A stretch of 64,000 nucleotides of DNA from Nocardia sp. NBC_00416 (GCF_036032445.1 NZ_CP107932.1:5892501-5956500); one strand, 5' to 3'. Counted from the stretch's first letter, positions 8,453 to 17,523 are shown. Translations and numbers: made by a program. The notes: a model not told the origin generated them from the letters alone.

Positions 8453-9597
8453 TGCGACCCCGCACCCTCGCCGCCGCGGCGGGCGGACTGGCCGGAATGA
8501 CGGTTCTCGGCTGGGTGCTGCGCGCACTGGACGGGCTTCCGGCGTCGCTGGGCGCCTCGGTATCGGCGATCGCGCCGACCGCCACGGGCGCCCGTAGCTA
8601 CCGCGACCGGCAGTTCCACAACACCGAACCCGCCGCACCGATCGTCGTGCGCGACAACCCGTCCGGGCTGTTGTCGATGATCGCCGGTATGCGGGAGGGG
8701 CGGCCGAAGGGGTCGATCCCGCTGGCCGAGCCCGAACAACCGGCGGCGCCCGCGGATCTCGCGGTCACCTGGTACGGACACGCCAGTGCACTGATCGAGA
8801 TCGACGGTTATCGCGTGCTCACCGATCCGGTGTGGAGCGAGCGGGTCTCGCCGTCCCGCTTGGTCGGGCCGTCCCGGATCCATCCTGCCCCGGTGGCACT
8901 CGCCGATCTGCCACCGGTGGACGCGGTGGTCATCTCGCACGACCACTACGACCATCTGGACGCCGACACCATCGCCACCCTGGTGACCACGCAGCAGGCG
9001 GTCTTCGTGGTACCGATCGGAGTCGGGTCGCATCTGCGGCACTGGGGTGTGCCCGAGGGCCGGATCGTCGAATTGGACTGGGGTTGTTCGTATTCGCTGA
9101 CCGACCCGGACGGTGCGCGTCGTGAACTGACGATCGTCTGCGCCGAGGCCCGGCATTTCTCGGGTCGCGGGCTGGTCCGCAACACCACGCTGTGGGCGGG
9201 CTGGGCGCTCGTCGGCCCCGACCATCGGGCCTACTTCGGTGGGGACACCGGGTTCACCAAGGCGTTCGCGACGACGGGCGCGCAATGGGGGCCCTTCGAT
9301 CTGACCCTGCTGCCGATCGGCGCCTACGACCCGCACTGGGCCGACATCCATATGAACCCGGAGGAGGCGGTGCGCGCGCACGCCGATCTCTGCCTGGGTG
9401 AACCGGCACACGGTGTACTGGTGCCGATCCACTGGGCGACGTTCAACCTGGCCCCGCACCCGTGGGCCGAGCCCGTCCACCGGTTGGTGGACGCGGCCGC
9501 GGCGGCCGGTACCGAGATCGCGGTGCCGGTGCCCGGTCAGCGGCTCGATCTCCGTGACCTCCCGCCGGGGCGCTCCTGGTGGGAGGATATGGGGTGA
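8452..9597 (+). CDS. MBL-fold metallo-hydrolase (Rv0906-like)
   Basis: A 381-residue protein with an N-terminal hydrophobic segment (TLAAAAGGLAGMTVLGWVL), probably a membrane anchor or signal, then a metallo-beta-lactamase fold of the NAPE-PLD/UlaG type. The zinc motif is VVISHDHYDHLD, preceded by WYGHASALIEIDGYRVLTDPVWSERVSP; downstream metal ligands are likely EARHFSGRG, FGGDTGF and VLVPIHWATF. It overlaps echA6 (TGATG), so the two are co-translated. Rv0906 occupies the same position in M. tuberculosis. A role in lipid or phospholipid hydrolysis is plausible but not shown by the sequence. Confidence 0.85.
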   Translation: MRPRTLAAAAGGLAGMTVLGWVLRALDGLPASLGASVSAIAPTATGARSYRDRQFHNTEPAAPIVVRDNPSGLLSMIAGMREGRPKGSIPLAEPEQPAAPADLAVTWYGHASALIEIDGYRVLTDPVWSERVSPSRLVGPSRIHPAPVALADLPPVDAVVISHDHYDHLDADTIATLVTTQQAVFVVPIGVGSHLRHWGVPEGRIVELDWGCSYSLTDPDGARRELTIVCAEARHFSGRGLVRNTTLWAGWALVGPDHRAYFGGDTGFTKAFATTGAQWGPFDLTLLPIGAYDPHWADIHMNPEEAVRAHADLCLGEPAHGVLVPIHWATFNLAPHPWAEPVHRLVDAAAAAGTEIAVPVPGQRLDLRDLPPGRSWWEDMG

Positions 9598-9629
9598 ACA
9601 CTTCCGCACGGTGACAGGAAGGAATCGGC

Positions 9630-9872
9630 ATGAGCTTGATGGACAACCTGAAGAACCTGGTCGGCAAAGGCCAGGAGACCGCGGCAAAGAATTCGGACAA
9701 GATCAATCAGGCGGTCGACAAGGCCGGGGATTTCCTCGACCAGAAGACCAAGGGCAAGTATTCGGACAAAATCCAGAAGGGCAAGGAAGCCGCCCGCAAG
9801 GTGGTCCCGCCGGACCAGCAGGGTGGTCCCGGCCAGCCGCCCGGAGCCCCCGGCACGGATCCGCGTCCGTGA
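9630..9872 (+). CDS. Rv0909-family small protein (antitoxin-like)
   Basis: An 80-residue, lysine-rich amphipathic protein (MSLMDNLKNLVGKGQETAAKNSDKINQAVDKAGDFLDQKTKGKYSDKIQKG) with a Pro/Gly-rich tail. It matches the Rv0909-type antitoxin family, whose M. tuberculosis member pairs with the SRPBCC toxin Rv0910. An AGGAAGG-like site precedes the ATG. No SRPBCC toxin gene is next to it; ligD follows instead. Conservation of accD3-echA6-Rv0906-Rv0909 order supports orthology. Confidence 0.75.
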   Translation: MSLMDNLKNLVGKGQETAAKNSDKINQAVDKAGDFLDQKTKGKYSDKIQKGKEAARKVVPPDQQGGPGQPPGAPGTDPRP

Positions 9873-9922
9873 ACCGTCGCCGCTCGCCGAACGGGGTTGC
9901 CCGCCGGCGGAGGTGATCCGGG

Positions 9923-12148
9923 GTGCGCCGGAGTTTCGGTGGTGAACCGGGGCAGTCCGATATCGAGGTGCGGCTGAGCAACCCGGACAAGGTGCTCTAT
10001 CCGGCGACCGGCACCACCAAGGGCGCGGTGATCGACTACTACGCCGAGATCGCCCCGGCCATGCTGCCGCATATCGCCGGGCGGCCCGTCACCCGTAAAC
10101 GCTGGCCCGACGGTGTGGCGGCGCCCTCGTTCTTCGAGAAGAACCTCGGCGCCGGCACACCGTCCTGGGTTCCGCGGCGTACCCAACGTCATTCCGACCG
10201 CGACGTAACCTATCCGGTGGTTTCCTCGCAGGCCGGATTGGTGTGGCTGGGTCAGCAGGCCGCGCTGGAGATACATGTGCCGCAATGGCGCTTCGCCGGC
10301 GACGAGCGCGGCCCCGCGACCCGGCTGGTGTTCGATCTGGATCCCGGTCCGGGTGCGGGGCTCGCCGAATGCGCGCGGGTGGCGCTCGGAATCCGGGATA
10401 TGGTCGCCGAGATCGGGATGCGTGCCTACCCGGTGACCAGCGGAAGCAAGGGCATCCACCTCTATGTTCCGCTGGATCGGGCGCTGAGCCCGGGCGGAGC
10501 GTCGACGGTGGCCAAACAGGTGGCGGCGAACCTGGAGAAGTTACTGCCCGATCTGGTGACCGCCACCATGGCGAAAAAGGTCCGCGCCGGCAAGGTGTTC
10601 CTGGACTGGAGTCAGAACAACCCGTCGAAGACCACGATCGCGCCCTATTCGCTGCGCGGCCGCGAAGAGCCGAACGCCGCGGCGCCGCGCACCTGGGACG
10701 AGATCGAGGACACCGGCGAGTTGCGGCAGCTGCGCTTCGACGAGGTGCTGCGCAGGTACCGGTCCGACGGCGATCTGCTCGCCGCATTGGATCCGCCGCT
10801 CGACGACGCCCTGGTGAAATACCGTTCCCTGCGGGATCCGGCGCGGACACCGGAACCGGTACCCGACCGCCCGGCGCCGCGGACCGGCCCCGGCGACCGG
10901 TTCGTGGTCCACGAACACCACGCCCGGCGGTTGCACTGGGACGTCCGGCTGGAACGGGACGGCGTGCTCGTCTCCTGGGCGGTGCCCAAGGGGCCGCCGG
11001 ACAGTCCGAACCAGAATCGCCTGGCCGTGCACACCGAGGACCATCCGCTGGAATACCTGGATTTCCACGGCACGATCCCGGCCGGCGAATACGGCGGCGG
11101 GGAGATGTCGGTCTGGGATGCCGGCACCTACCGGACCGAGAAATGGCGGGACGACGAGGTGATCGTGGTGCTGCGCGGCGACCGGCTCGACGGGCGGTAC
11201 GCGCTGATCCGCACCGCGGGCGACCAGTGGCTCATGCACCTCATGAAGGACCAGCCGCCCGTCGCGGCCGAACTGCCGCGCGGGCTGCGGCCCATGCTGG
11301 CCACGAGCGGGGACGTGGCCGGCCTGCCCGAATCGGAGTGGGTCTTCGAACGGAAATGGGACGGTTTCCGGCTCATCGTGGAAATCGACGCGGGAGAACT
11401 CCGCTTGCGCAGCCGCGCGGGTAACGACGTCACCGCCCGCTATCCGCAACTCGCGGCGCTGGCCGGGCAGCTGGCCGGCCATCAGGTGGTGCTGGACGGG
11501 GAGATCGTCGTCCGTGGCCCGGATGGCGCCGTGAATGTGGCTCTGCTGAACGCGAATCCGCGGCGCGCGGAGTTCATGGCCTTCGACCTGCTCTACCTCG
11601 ACGGCACCTCACTGCTGCGCAAACGCCACCGCGACCGCCGCCGGGTCCTGGAGGCGCTGGCCGCGACGGCGCCCGCGCTGAACGTGCCGTCGCCCTACGA
11701 GGGGAGCGGGGCGGACGCGGTCCGGCAGAGTGAACGCGACGGCGTGGAGGGCGTGGTCGCCAAGCGACGGGATTCGGTGTACCTGCCCGGAGCCCGCGGC
11801 CATGCCTGGGTGAAGCAGCGCAACTGGCGGACCCAGCAGGTCGTGGTGGGCGGGTTGCGGCGCAGCCGGGCCCGGCCGTTCGCCTCGCTGCTGGTCGGGA
11901 TCCCCGGGCCGGACGGTCTGGTGTACGCGGGCCGGGTCGGAACCGGGTTCGGCGACGCGGAGATGCGTGAACTGGCCGCGCGGCTGCACCGGCTGGAACG
12001 TAAGACCAGCCCGTTCACCAACGAGATGTCGGTCGATGAACGCCGGGACGCGATCTGGGTGACACCGAAGATCGAAGGCACTGTGCGATACATGGATTGG
12101 ACCGACGCCGGCCGATTCTGGCATCCGGCATGGCTGGGCGAGCTGTGA
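9923..12148 (+). CDS. ligD: Multifunctional NHEJ DNA ligase D (POL-PE-LIG)
   Basis: A 741-residue LigD with the mycobacterial domain order. The N-terminal polymerase/primase (about 1-290) has LDLDPGPG catalytic acids and SGSKGIHLYVPL. A 3'-phosphoesterase follows (about 325-430) with HHARRLHWDVRLE and VHTEDHPLEY. The ATP-dependent ligase (about 460-741) has its nucleotidyl lysine near residue 478 in ERKWDGFR. The enzyme repairs double-strand breaks with Ku by trimming, filling and sealing ends. Ku is not in this window. The GTG start follows GGAGGTGATCC. It lies between two Rv0909-like small genes. Confidence 0.95.
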   Translation: MRRSFGGEPGQSDIEVRLSNPDKVLYPATGTTKGAVIDYYAEIAPAMLPHIAGRPVTRKRWPDGVAAPSFFEKNLGAGTPSWVPRRTQRHSDRDVTYPVVSSQAGLVWLGQQAALEIHVPQWRFAGDERGPATRLVFDLDPGPGAGLAECARVALGIRDMVAEIGMRAYPVTSGSKGIHLYVPLDRALSPGGASTVAKQVAANLEKLLPDLVTATMAKKVRAGKVFLDWSQNNPSKTTIAPYSLRGREEPNAAAPRTWDEIEDTGELRQLRFDEVLRRYRSDGDLLAALDPPLDDALVKYRSLRDPARTPEPVPDRPAPRTGPGDRFVVHEHHARRLHWDVRLERDGVLVSWAVPKGPPDSPNQNRLAVHTEDHPLEYLDFHGTIPAGEYGGGEMSVWDAGTYRTEKWRDDEVIVVLRGDRLDGRYALIRTAGDQWLMHLMKDQPPVAAELPRGLRPMLATSGDVAGLPESEWVFERKWDGFRLIVEIDAGELRLRSRAGNDVTARYPQLAALAGQLAGHQVVLDGEIVVRGPDGAVNVALLNANPRRAEFMAFDLLYLDGTSLLRKRHRDRRRVLEALAATAPALNVPSPYEGSGADAVRQSERDGVEGVVAKRRDSVYLPGARGHAWVKQRNWRTQQVVVGGLRRSRARPFASLLVGIPGPDGLVYAGRVGTGFGDAEMRELAARLHRLERKTSPFTNEMSVDERRDAIWVTPKIEGTVRYMDWTDAGRFWHPAWLGEL

Positions 12149-12233
12149 CCGCCCAGGTGGCCGATGAACCGGCCCGCATGTCGAATTCGCTGGGTAATGT
12201 TGGATCTCAGCGAGTTCGAGCGAGGAGCAGACG

Positions 12234-12416
12234 ATGGATTTCAAGGGCTTGGCCGACAAGGCTCTGGGTTTGGCGCGCAAGAACGCCGACAAGGTGGATC
12301 CGCTGATCGAGAAGGTGGGGGACGCCGTGGACAAGAAGACGGGCGGCAAGTACGCGGGACAGGTCGACAAAGCCCAGGAAGCAGCGCGAAAGGCTGTGCG
12401 CGACCAGAAGAAGTAG
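12234..12416 (+). CDS. Second Rv0909-family small protein
   Basis: A 60-residue, Lys/Ala-rich helical protein (MDFKGLADKALGLARKNADKVDPLIEKVGDAVDKKTGGKYAGQVDKAQEAARKAV). It is clearly related to the protein encoded at 9630-9872 (shared DKKTxGKY core) and close to the 59-residue Rv0909 in length. A GAGGAG site precedes the ATG. No toxin partner is adjacent. Two solitary members flanking ligD suggest duplication of the antitoxin-like gene or a function outside toxin-antitoxin pairs. Confidence 0.78.
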   Translation: MDFKGLADKALGLARKNADKVDPLIEKVGDAVDKKTGGKYAGQVDKAQEAARKAVRDQKK

Positions 12417-12450
12417 GGGTTTGCGGCGCGCGGGGTGCGCGAGACCCACC

Positions 12451-12496
12451 AGGGTTTCCCGCCGCGACGCAGAGGCGTCGGGCCGGGCGAAACCCT
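12451..12496. terminator. Bidirectional hairpin between convergent genes
   Basis: AGGGTTTC (12451-12458) pairs with GAAACCCT (12489-12496), enclosing a second stem GACGC-AGAG-GCGTC. It sits between the Rv0909-like gene and the convergent ecfT and touches the ecfT stop codon. Confidence 0.55.
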
Positions 12497-13230
12497 CACA
12501 GCAGGATTTCGACCACCAACGCTCCCGCGCATACCGCTACCACCACGACCAGCGCGAACACGTCATTGCGACCCGGGGAGGCCGGTCGCGCGGTGAGTTG
12601 CCCGGTGCCGCCGCGCGCCGTGATCGCCTCGCCCAGTTCCCCGGCACGCCGTGTCGATACGGCCATGGCGGCGGTGAGGATATCGATGACCGGGTCCGTG
12701 GTGCGGTGCAGCAGATCGGGTTTGGGACGCAGCCGTCGCGCGGCGCGCAGGATGCGGATCTCCTCGAGCAGCAGCGGGAGCCCGCGCAGGGTCAACGCCA
12801 CCACCACCGCCAGTTCGTCCACCGGAACCCGGAATCGGCGTAGTGGGCGGCCGAGGGTGGCCAGGGCCGGGGCGATATCGCTCATGGGGGTGGTCCAGGC
12901 GATCAGCATCGAGGCCGCGACCAGGATCAGCCCGAATACGACCACCTGGGCGTAGCGCAGTAGTGCCGTCCCGCCGACGGGTAGGTTGACCACCGCGCCG
13001 AGGCCTATCAGGAGCCAGAACAGCAGTGGCAGCCGCGGCAGGACGCCCAGCGGGAGCCGCGCCACGACTCCGATGGCGATCAGGAACACGATCATGATGC
13101 CGAGGACCGGCCAGCTCGGCAGGACCATCAGCAGCAGGCTGATCAGGAACGCGGCGATCATCTTCGTTCCGGCCCACAGGTTGTGTACCGGGCTGGCCAC
13201 CGGAACCCGGCGGAGCAGGACGGTGCTCAT
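12496..13230 (-). CDS. ecfT: ECF transporter transmembrane protein EcfT (CbiQ family)
   Basis: A 244-residue membrane protein with about five hydrophobic segments. The cytoplasmic coupling helices typical of CbiQ/EcfT are present: the conserved regions ALTLRGLPLLLEEIRILRAARRLR and ITARGG, where the Ala-Arg-Gly type motif contacts the ATPases. It passes substrate from an S-component into the cell. The ATG overlaps the stop of the upstream ATPase gene by 4 nt, so both form one operon. The substrate (vitamin or metal) cannot be told from sequence. Confidence 0.88.
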   Translation of the reverse strand: MSTVLLRRVPVASPVHNLWAGTKMIAAFLISLLLMVLPSWPVLGIMIVFLIAIGVVARLPLGVLPRLPLLFWLLIGLGAVVNLPVGGTALLRYAQVVVFGLILVAASMLIAWTTPMSDIAPALATLGRPLRRFRVPVDELAVVVALTLRGLPLLLEEIRILRAARRLRPKPDLLHRTTDPVIDILTAAMAVSTRRAGELGEAITARGGTGQLTARPASPGRNDVFALVVVVAVCAGALVVEILL

Positions 13231-15434
13231 GACGTGCCTCCGTGATCGATGCCGTGGGCGTCGCCCGCGCGCGGGCGCCAGGCCGCGCCCGGGTGGGCCG
13301 GTCCGGGTGGCCGGACGGGCGGACCGGCGGCGGTATCGGCTTCCGGCGCGGGTAGCGGGAGTTGCTCGGCCGCGGCCTCCGGGATCTGCCCGGCGCGCAG
13401 ATGCACGGTGCGGTCGCAGATGGCCGCCACATCCTCGACGTCGTGCGAGATGACGATCAGGGTCAGCCCGGAATCGCGCAGCCGGGCCAGGAGTTCGACG
13501 ATATCGGCGCGGCCCTCGGGGTCGAGTCCGGCCAGCGGTTCGTCCAGGACCACCACCTGGGGGTGGGCGGCGACGATGGCCGCCAGCACCACTCGTTTCG
13601 CCTGGCCGCCGCTGAGTTCTTCGATAGAACGCGTGGTCAGTGACCGGTCCAGGCCGACCGCGTCCAGCGCTCTGCCCACAGTGCCGGACCCGGTGCCCTC
13701 GCCGCCCCAGTCGGCGATCTCCTCGCCGACGGTGTGGCGCTGTAGTTGCAGCCGGGAATGCTGAAAGGCCAGTTCTACCCGGCCGATCTGTTTGCTGACG
13801 GGTTTGCCGGCCAGTTCGCAGCGGCCGGTACTGGGCGCGATGAGCCCGGCCATGATCCAGGCCAGGGTCGATTTACCGGAGCCGTTCCCCCCGACCACCA
13901 GCAGCGCTTCGCCGCGCCGCACCGTGAGATCTACCCCGTGCAGTGCCGGCGCCTCCCAGGGCGTGCCCCGGTTGTAGGTGTGGCGGACTCCGCGCAGTTC
14001 CAGTATCGCCTCGCCCATGGGCCGACGGCGCTGCGCGCGGGCCGGTTTCGGCCAGGCCGGCAGATGGCCGACCATCCGGCCGGCCGCCAGGTGCACCACG
14101 CGGTCGGCGGCGGCGGCGTCGGCTTCGTGGTGGGTGACCAGTACCACGGCCATGGTGTGTCGTTTCGGGAGTTCGGCCAGCAGTGCGACCAGTTCGCGGC
14201 GGCCTTCCGGGTCGATCATCGAGGTGGCTTCGTCGGCGATGAGCAACGCCGGTCGGCGGGCCAGGGCCGCGGCGACGGCCAGCCGTTGCTGTTGTCCGCC
14301 GGACAGGGCCGCGGTCTCCCGGTCGCCCATGCCGTCCAGTCCGACCTCGTGCAGCAGGCCGTCGATATCGACCTCGACCGCGAGTTCGGTGGGCAGTCCC
14401 CACACGACGTCGTCGGCGACCAGGACGCCGAGGGTCTGGCTCTCCGGTCGCTGCAGTACCAGCGCGGTGCCGCCCAGATGGCCCAGGCCGGCCGAGCCGG
14501 GGCGGTCGACCGTGCCCGTGCTGGGTGGCAGGCCGGCCAGTAGCCGGGTGAGCGTGGATTTACCGGACCCGTTGTGCCCGACCACCGCGACGAATTCGCC
14601 GATCTCCACTCGGAGGTCGATAGCGGTGAGCGCGTCCGCGGGGGCGCCGGGATAGCGGTATCCGGCGGTGCGCAGGGTGACCGGCAGGGGCGCGATAGGG
14701 CGATCGTCGGCGGGCGCGTCGAGGCGGTCGGTGCCGGGGAGCCAGTCGAGGCGGTCCAGTACGGAACCGAGGACGAACCAGGACACCAGGGCGGTGACCA
14801 CGGTCCCGGCCATGACGGTCCCGCCGATGTACAGCCACCACCACTGCAGCACCACTTCGGTGAGGTTCAGGACACCGCGGCCGAGGGGTTCGAGTTGCTG
14901 CTGGCGGGAAGTGAGGTTCGCCAGACCGGTGGCGGTGTTGCGGGCGGTGTCGAAGAGCAAGTTGCGGGTCGCGGAGAAGGCCAGCAGGAAACCGATCGAG
15001 AAGGCGCCCCAGGCGGCGCCGGCCAGGATCGATAGTCCGGTGACCGCGATGATGCCGCCGTGGCGGCGTTTGACGGTGCCGACGATGCCGCCGATGGTGG
15101 CGGTGGCGACCATCGCGATGGCGGCGGTGAGCCCGGCGGCCACGAAGGTGACCAGGGCGGCCGAGACCGACGCGGTGAGGACCGTCCGGAATCGGTAGCG
15201 GTGCGCGAGCAGGCCCATGGGGACCGCCGCGACGAGTTGGAGCGCGGCCGCGAACGGGATGACGGCGCCGACGGTGACCAGGCCGACGGTGACTCCGCCG
15301 AGTACCGCGCCGGTGGCCAGTTCGATCGGGCGCAATGCCGCGCCGCGCCCGCTCGGCGGCGAAGCGTCGCCCCCGGGGCCGCCGGCGCGTTGGTCCGGTT
15401 CGCCGGGACGGGTGGCTGCGAACTGGTCACTCAC
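13227..15434 (-). CDS. Fused ECF transporter: membrane S-like domain plus two ATPase domains
   Basis: A 735-residue fusion. An N-terminal multi-pass domain (about residues 25-230) resembles an S-component (ATGAVLGGVTVGLVTVGAVIPFAAALQLVAAVPMGLLAHRYR). Two ABC ATPase domains follow: the first with GHNGSGKST and LSGGQQQR, the second with GGNGSGKST and LSGGQAKR. The architecture matches M. tuberculosis Rv2326c, which also lies beside a CbiQ-like gene. The GTG at 15434 (VSDQFAATRP) is taken as start because residues read further upstream look non-coding. It likely energises uptake with the EcfT partner. The divergent neighbour is a metal exporter, so a metal substrate is possible but unproven. Confidence 0.87.
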   Translation of the reverse strand: MSDQFAATRPGEPDQRAGGPGGDASPPSGRGAALRPIELATGAVLGGVTVGLVTVGAVIPFAAALQLVAAVPMGLLAHRYRFRTVLTASVSAALVTFVAAGLTAAIAMVATATIGGIVGTVKRRHGGIIAVTGLSILAGAAWGAFSIGFLLAFSATRNLLFDTARNTATGLANLTSRQQQLEPLGRGVLNLTEVVLQWWWLYIGGTVMAGTVVTALVSWFVLGSVLDRLDWLPGTDRLDAPADDRPIAPLPVTLRTAGYRYPGAPADALTAIDLRVEIGEFVAVVGHNGSGKSTLTRLLAGLPPSTGTVDRPGSAGLGHLGGTALVLQRPESQTLGVLVADDVVWGLPTELAVEVDIDGLLHEVGLDGMGDRETAALSGGQQQRLAVAAALARRPALLIADEATSMIDPEGRRELVALLAELPKRHTMAVVLVTHHEADAAAADRVVHLAAGRMVGHLPAWPKPARAQRRRPMGEAILELRGVRHTYNRGTPWEAPALHGVDLTVRRGEALLVVGGNGSGKSTLAWIMAGLIAPSTGRCELAGKPVSKQIGRVELAFQHSRLQLQRHTVGEEIADWGGEGTGSGTVGRALDAVGLDRSLTTRSIEELSGGQAKRVVLAAIVAAHPQVVVLDEPLAGLDPEGRADIVELLARLRDSGLTLIVISHDVEDVAAICDRTVHLRAGQIPEAAAEQLPLPAPEADTAAGPPVRPPGPAHPGAAWRPRAGDAHGIDHGGTS

Positions 15435-15487
15435 GAACTCAAGTCTGCCAGCTGGGCGGCGGGGCGCGAATCGAAGGTGTTGCAAGC

Positions 15488-15503
15488 ATGCGCATTGACG
15501 CAT
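15488..15503. promoter_or_regulatory. Inverted repeat upstream of the CDF metal exporter
   Basis: ATGCG (15488-15492) and CGCAT (15499-15503) form an inverted repeat with a 6-base spacer in the 80-bp region between the divergent ECF and CDF genes. Layout and base content resemble operators of ArsR/SmtB-type metal sensors, but no such regulator is adjacent. Confidence 0.4.
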
Positions 15504-15514
15504 ATGTTGTTCGG

Positions 15515-16429
15515 GTGGGACATGATCATACGCATCAGGTATCACCCGAGAGCGCCTCCGGGAAATACGTCGGCCGACTGGCCCTGGCGCTCGCCATCGG
15601 GGTGGGGTTCATGCTGATCGAGCTGGTGGTCGCGCTGGCCACCGGGTCGCTGGCGCTGCTGTCGGACGCCGCGCACATGCTCACCGATGTGGTCGGCATC
15701 GCCATGGCGCTGTCGGCGATCGTGCTGGCGCGCAACACCCGCCCCAGTTTCACCCGCACCTTCGGCTATTACCGGGCCGAGGTGATCGCGGCCCTGGCCA
15801 ACGCGGTGCTGCTCTTCGCGGTCGCCGGGTACGTGCTGATCGAGGCCGTGCGCCGATTCGGCGAACCCCCTGAGGTGCCCGGCGGCCCAGTACTCGTCGT
15901 CGGCGCGATCGGCCTCGTCGCGAATATCACGGCCTTCCTGCTGCTGCGCCGCGGCGCAGCGGAGAGCCTCAACGTCCGGGGCGCCTACCTGGAAGTACTG
16001 GCCGATATGGTCGGCTCCTTCGGGGTGCTGCTGTCCGCGGCGATCACGCTCACCACCGGCTGGCTCTACGCGGATATGATCGTCGGTGTCGCGATCGGGG
16101 TCTGGGTCCTGCCCCGCACCTACCTGCTGGCGCGGCGTTCCTTGCGCATCCTGTTCCAACACAGCCCCGAAGAGCTCGATGTCGAGAAGGTGGCGGCCGA
16201 ACTGGCCGCGGTACCCGGCGTCTGCGATGTGCACGATCTGCATGTGTGGACGCTGACCTCGGGAATGGAGGTCGCCTCCGCCCACATCACCACCGCGGCA
16301 TCCGATTCCGGCGACGAGATCCTGCGCGCGGCGCAGCGGTTGCTGGCCGACCGATTCCATATCCATCACGCCACCCTGCAGGTCGAGTCCACCGACACCG
16401 CCCGGCGCTGCGCCGAGTTGTCCTGGTAG
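15515..16429 (+). CDS. Cation diffusion facilitator (Zn/Co/Cd efflux)
   Basis: A 304-residue CDF protein with six membrane segments. The GTG at 15515 gives the family's His-rich start (GHDHTH). Metal-site motifs are visible: the first transport-site pair in LLSDAAHMLTDV (Asp and His, HxxxD spacing) and the second in EVLADMVGS. The cytoplasmic C-terminal domain has VPGVCDVHDLHVWTLTSGMEVASAHI. It exports divalent metals by proton antiport. It is divergent from the ECF transporter. An ATG 27 bases upstream is possible but would put the inverted repeat inside the gene. Confidence 0.92.
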   Translation: MGHDHTHQVSPESASGKYVGRLALALAIGVGFMLIELVVALATGSLALLSDAAHMLTDVVGIAMALSAIVLARNTRPSFTRTFGYYRAEVIAALANAVLLFAVAGYVLIEAVRRFGEPPEVPGGPVLVVGAIGLVANITAFLLLRRGAAESLNVRGAYLEVLADMVGSFGVLLSAAITLTTGWLYADMIVGVAIGVWVLPRTYLLARRSLRILFQHSPEELDVEKVAAELAAVPGVCDVHDLHVWTLTSGMEVASAHITTAASDSGDEILRAAQRLLADRFHIHHATLQVESTDTARRCAELSW

Positions 16430-16442
16430 CCCCGTCCGGGGC
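16429..16442 (+). terminator. Short GC palindrome after the CDF gene
   Basis: GCCCCG-TC-CGGGGC begins at the last base of the CDF stop codon. It could act as a weak terminator before the AraC gene, which starts 28 bases further on. Confidence 0.3.
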
Positions 16443-16470
16443 AATCGAGATATTCGGCCATAATGGCGGC

Positions 16471-17523
16471 ATGGTGCAGCGTCCGTCGATCCGGGACTGG
16501 GATTTCCCGCGTGGTGTCGCCAGCGTCGCGCTCATGGCCGGATACGGCGCCGAGCACGGTGTCCCCGCCGCACTACTGCTGCGCGGCACCGACCTCACCG
16601 AAGCCCGGCTGCACGACCCCGACGCCCAGATCGACGCCCACACCGAACTCGCGGTGGTGCGCAATCTGGTGCGCGCGCTCGACCGGCCGGGGATGGGGGT
16701 CGAACTCGGCCGGCGCTATCGCATCACCACCTTCGGGATATTCGGTTTCGCGTGCGTCAGCAGCCCCACCCTGGCCGAGGCGATCGACTTCGCGCTGCGT
16801 TACCTGGAACTGAGTTTCACCTTCTGTCTGCCGGTGACCCAGTGGGAGAACGGCGAGTTCATCGGCCGGATCCATGACGAATCGGTGCCCGCCGACGTCC
16901 GCCAGTTCCTGGTGGAACGCGATGTGACGGCCATGCATCAGGTGATGAGCGATCTACTGGGGCGCCACCTCGCCCTCGTCCGGGCCGAATTCCGGTTCCC
17001 CGAACCGTCGTACGCCGATCTGATAGCCGATGTGACGGTGGCCCGGCCGCGGTTCGGGCAGCCGCACACTCTGGTCGCCATCGATCCGGCGATCCTGGAC
17101 CAGCCGCTCCCGCAGGCCAATGAGCACACGCTGGCCATCTGTCTGGCGCAATGCCGTGACCTGGTGCACCGGCGTCGGGCGCGCACCGGGATCGCGGCGG
17201 AGGTGCGGGCGCGGCTGGTGCCGCGCGGCGGTACGGACGGACTCACCGCGCCGCCCGGTATCGACACGGTGGCCGCCGACCTCAATATGAGCACCCGCAC
17301 CCTGCGTCGTCACCTCGACGCGGCCGGCACCAGCTATCGCGCACTACTGGACGAGGTGCGCCAGGCCCTGGCGGAGGAAATGCTGACCGCCACACCGCTG
17401 TCGGTGAGTGATGTGGCGATCCGGCTCGGCTATGCGGAGGCCTCGACTTTCATCTACGCGTTCCGGCGCTGGACCGGCGGCACCCCCGCCGCCTACCGTC
17501 GTGCGCGCGCCGGACGGTACTGA
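16471..17523 (+). CDS. AraC-family regulator with arabinose-binding-like domain
   Basis: A 350-residue regulator. The N-terminal half (about 1-210) matches the OruR/VirS type ligand-binding domain (GVPAALLLRGTDLTEARLHDPDAQI, RYRITTFGIFGFACVSSPTLAEAI). The C-terminal AraC HTH (about 255-345) shows IDTVAADLNMSTRTLRRHLDAAGTSYRALLDEVRQALAEEMLTATPLSVSDVAIRLGYAEASTFIYAFRRWTGGTPAAYRR. It converges on the phosphoesterase gene. Targets are unknown; members often control lipid-metabolism genes. Confidence 0.9.
   Translation: MVQRPSIRDWDFPRGVASVALMAGYGAEHGVPAALLLRGTDLTEARLHDPDAQIDAHTELAVVRNLVRALDRPGMGVELGRRYRITTFGIFGFACVSSPTLAEAIDFALRYLELSFTFCLPVTQWENGEFIGRIHDESVPADVRQFLVERDVTAMHQVMSDLLGRHLALVRAEFRFPEPSYADLIADVTVARPRFGQPHTLVAIDPAILDQPLPQANEHTLAICLAQCRDLVHRRRARTGIAAEVRARLVPRGGTDGLTAPPGIDTVAADLNMSTRTLRRHLDAAGTSYRALLDEVRQALAEEMLTATPLSVSDVAIRLGYAEASTFIYAFRRWTGGTPAAYRRARAGRY

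Noticed and set aside
8071..9687. Very long open frames on the strand opposite echA6 and the MBL-fold gene; similar ones opposite narG (19439-21613, 21830-23356) and the MMPL gene (51085-53067)
   Set aside because: They are Arg/His/Gly-rich with no family features and mirror strongly recognisable genes; a known effect of high-GC codon usage.
9630..9872. Complete Rv0909/Rv0910-type toxin-antitoxin pair
   Set aside because: No SRPBCC toxin gene is adjacent to either Rv0909-like gene.
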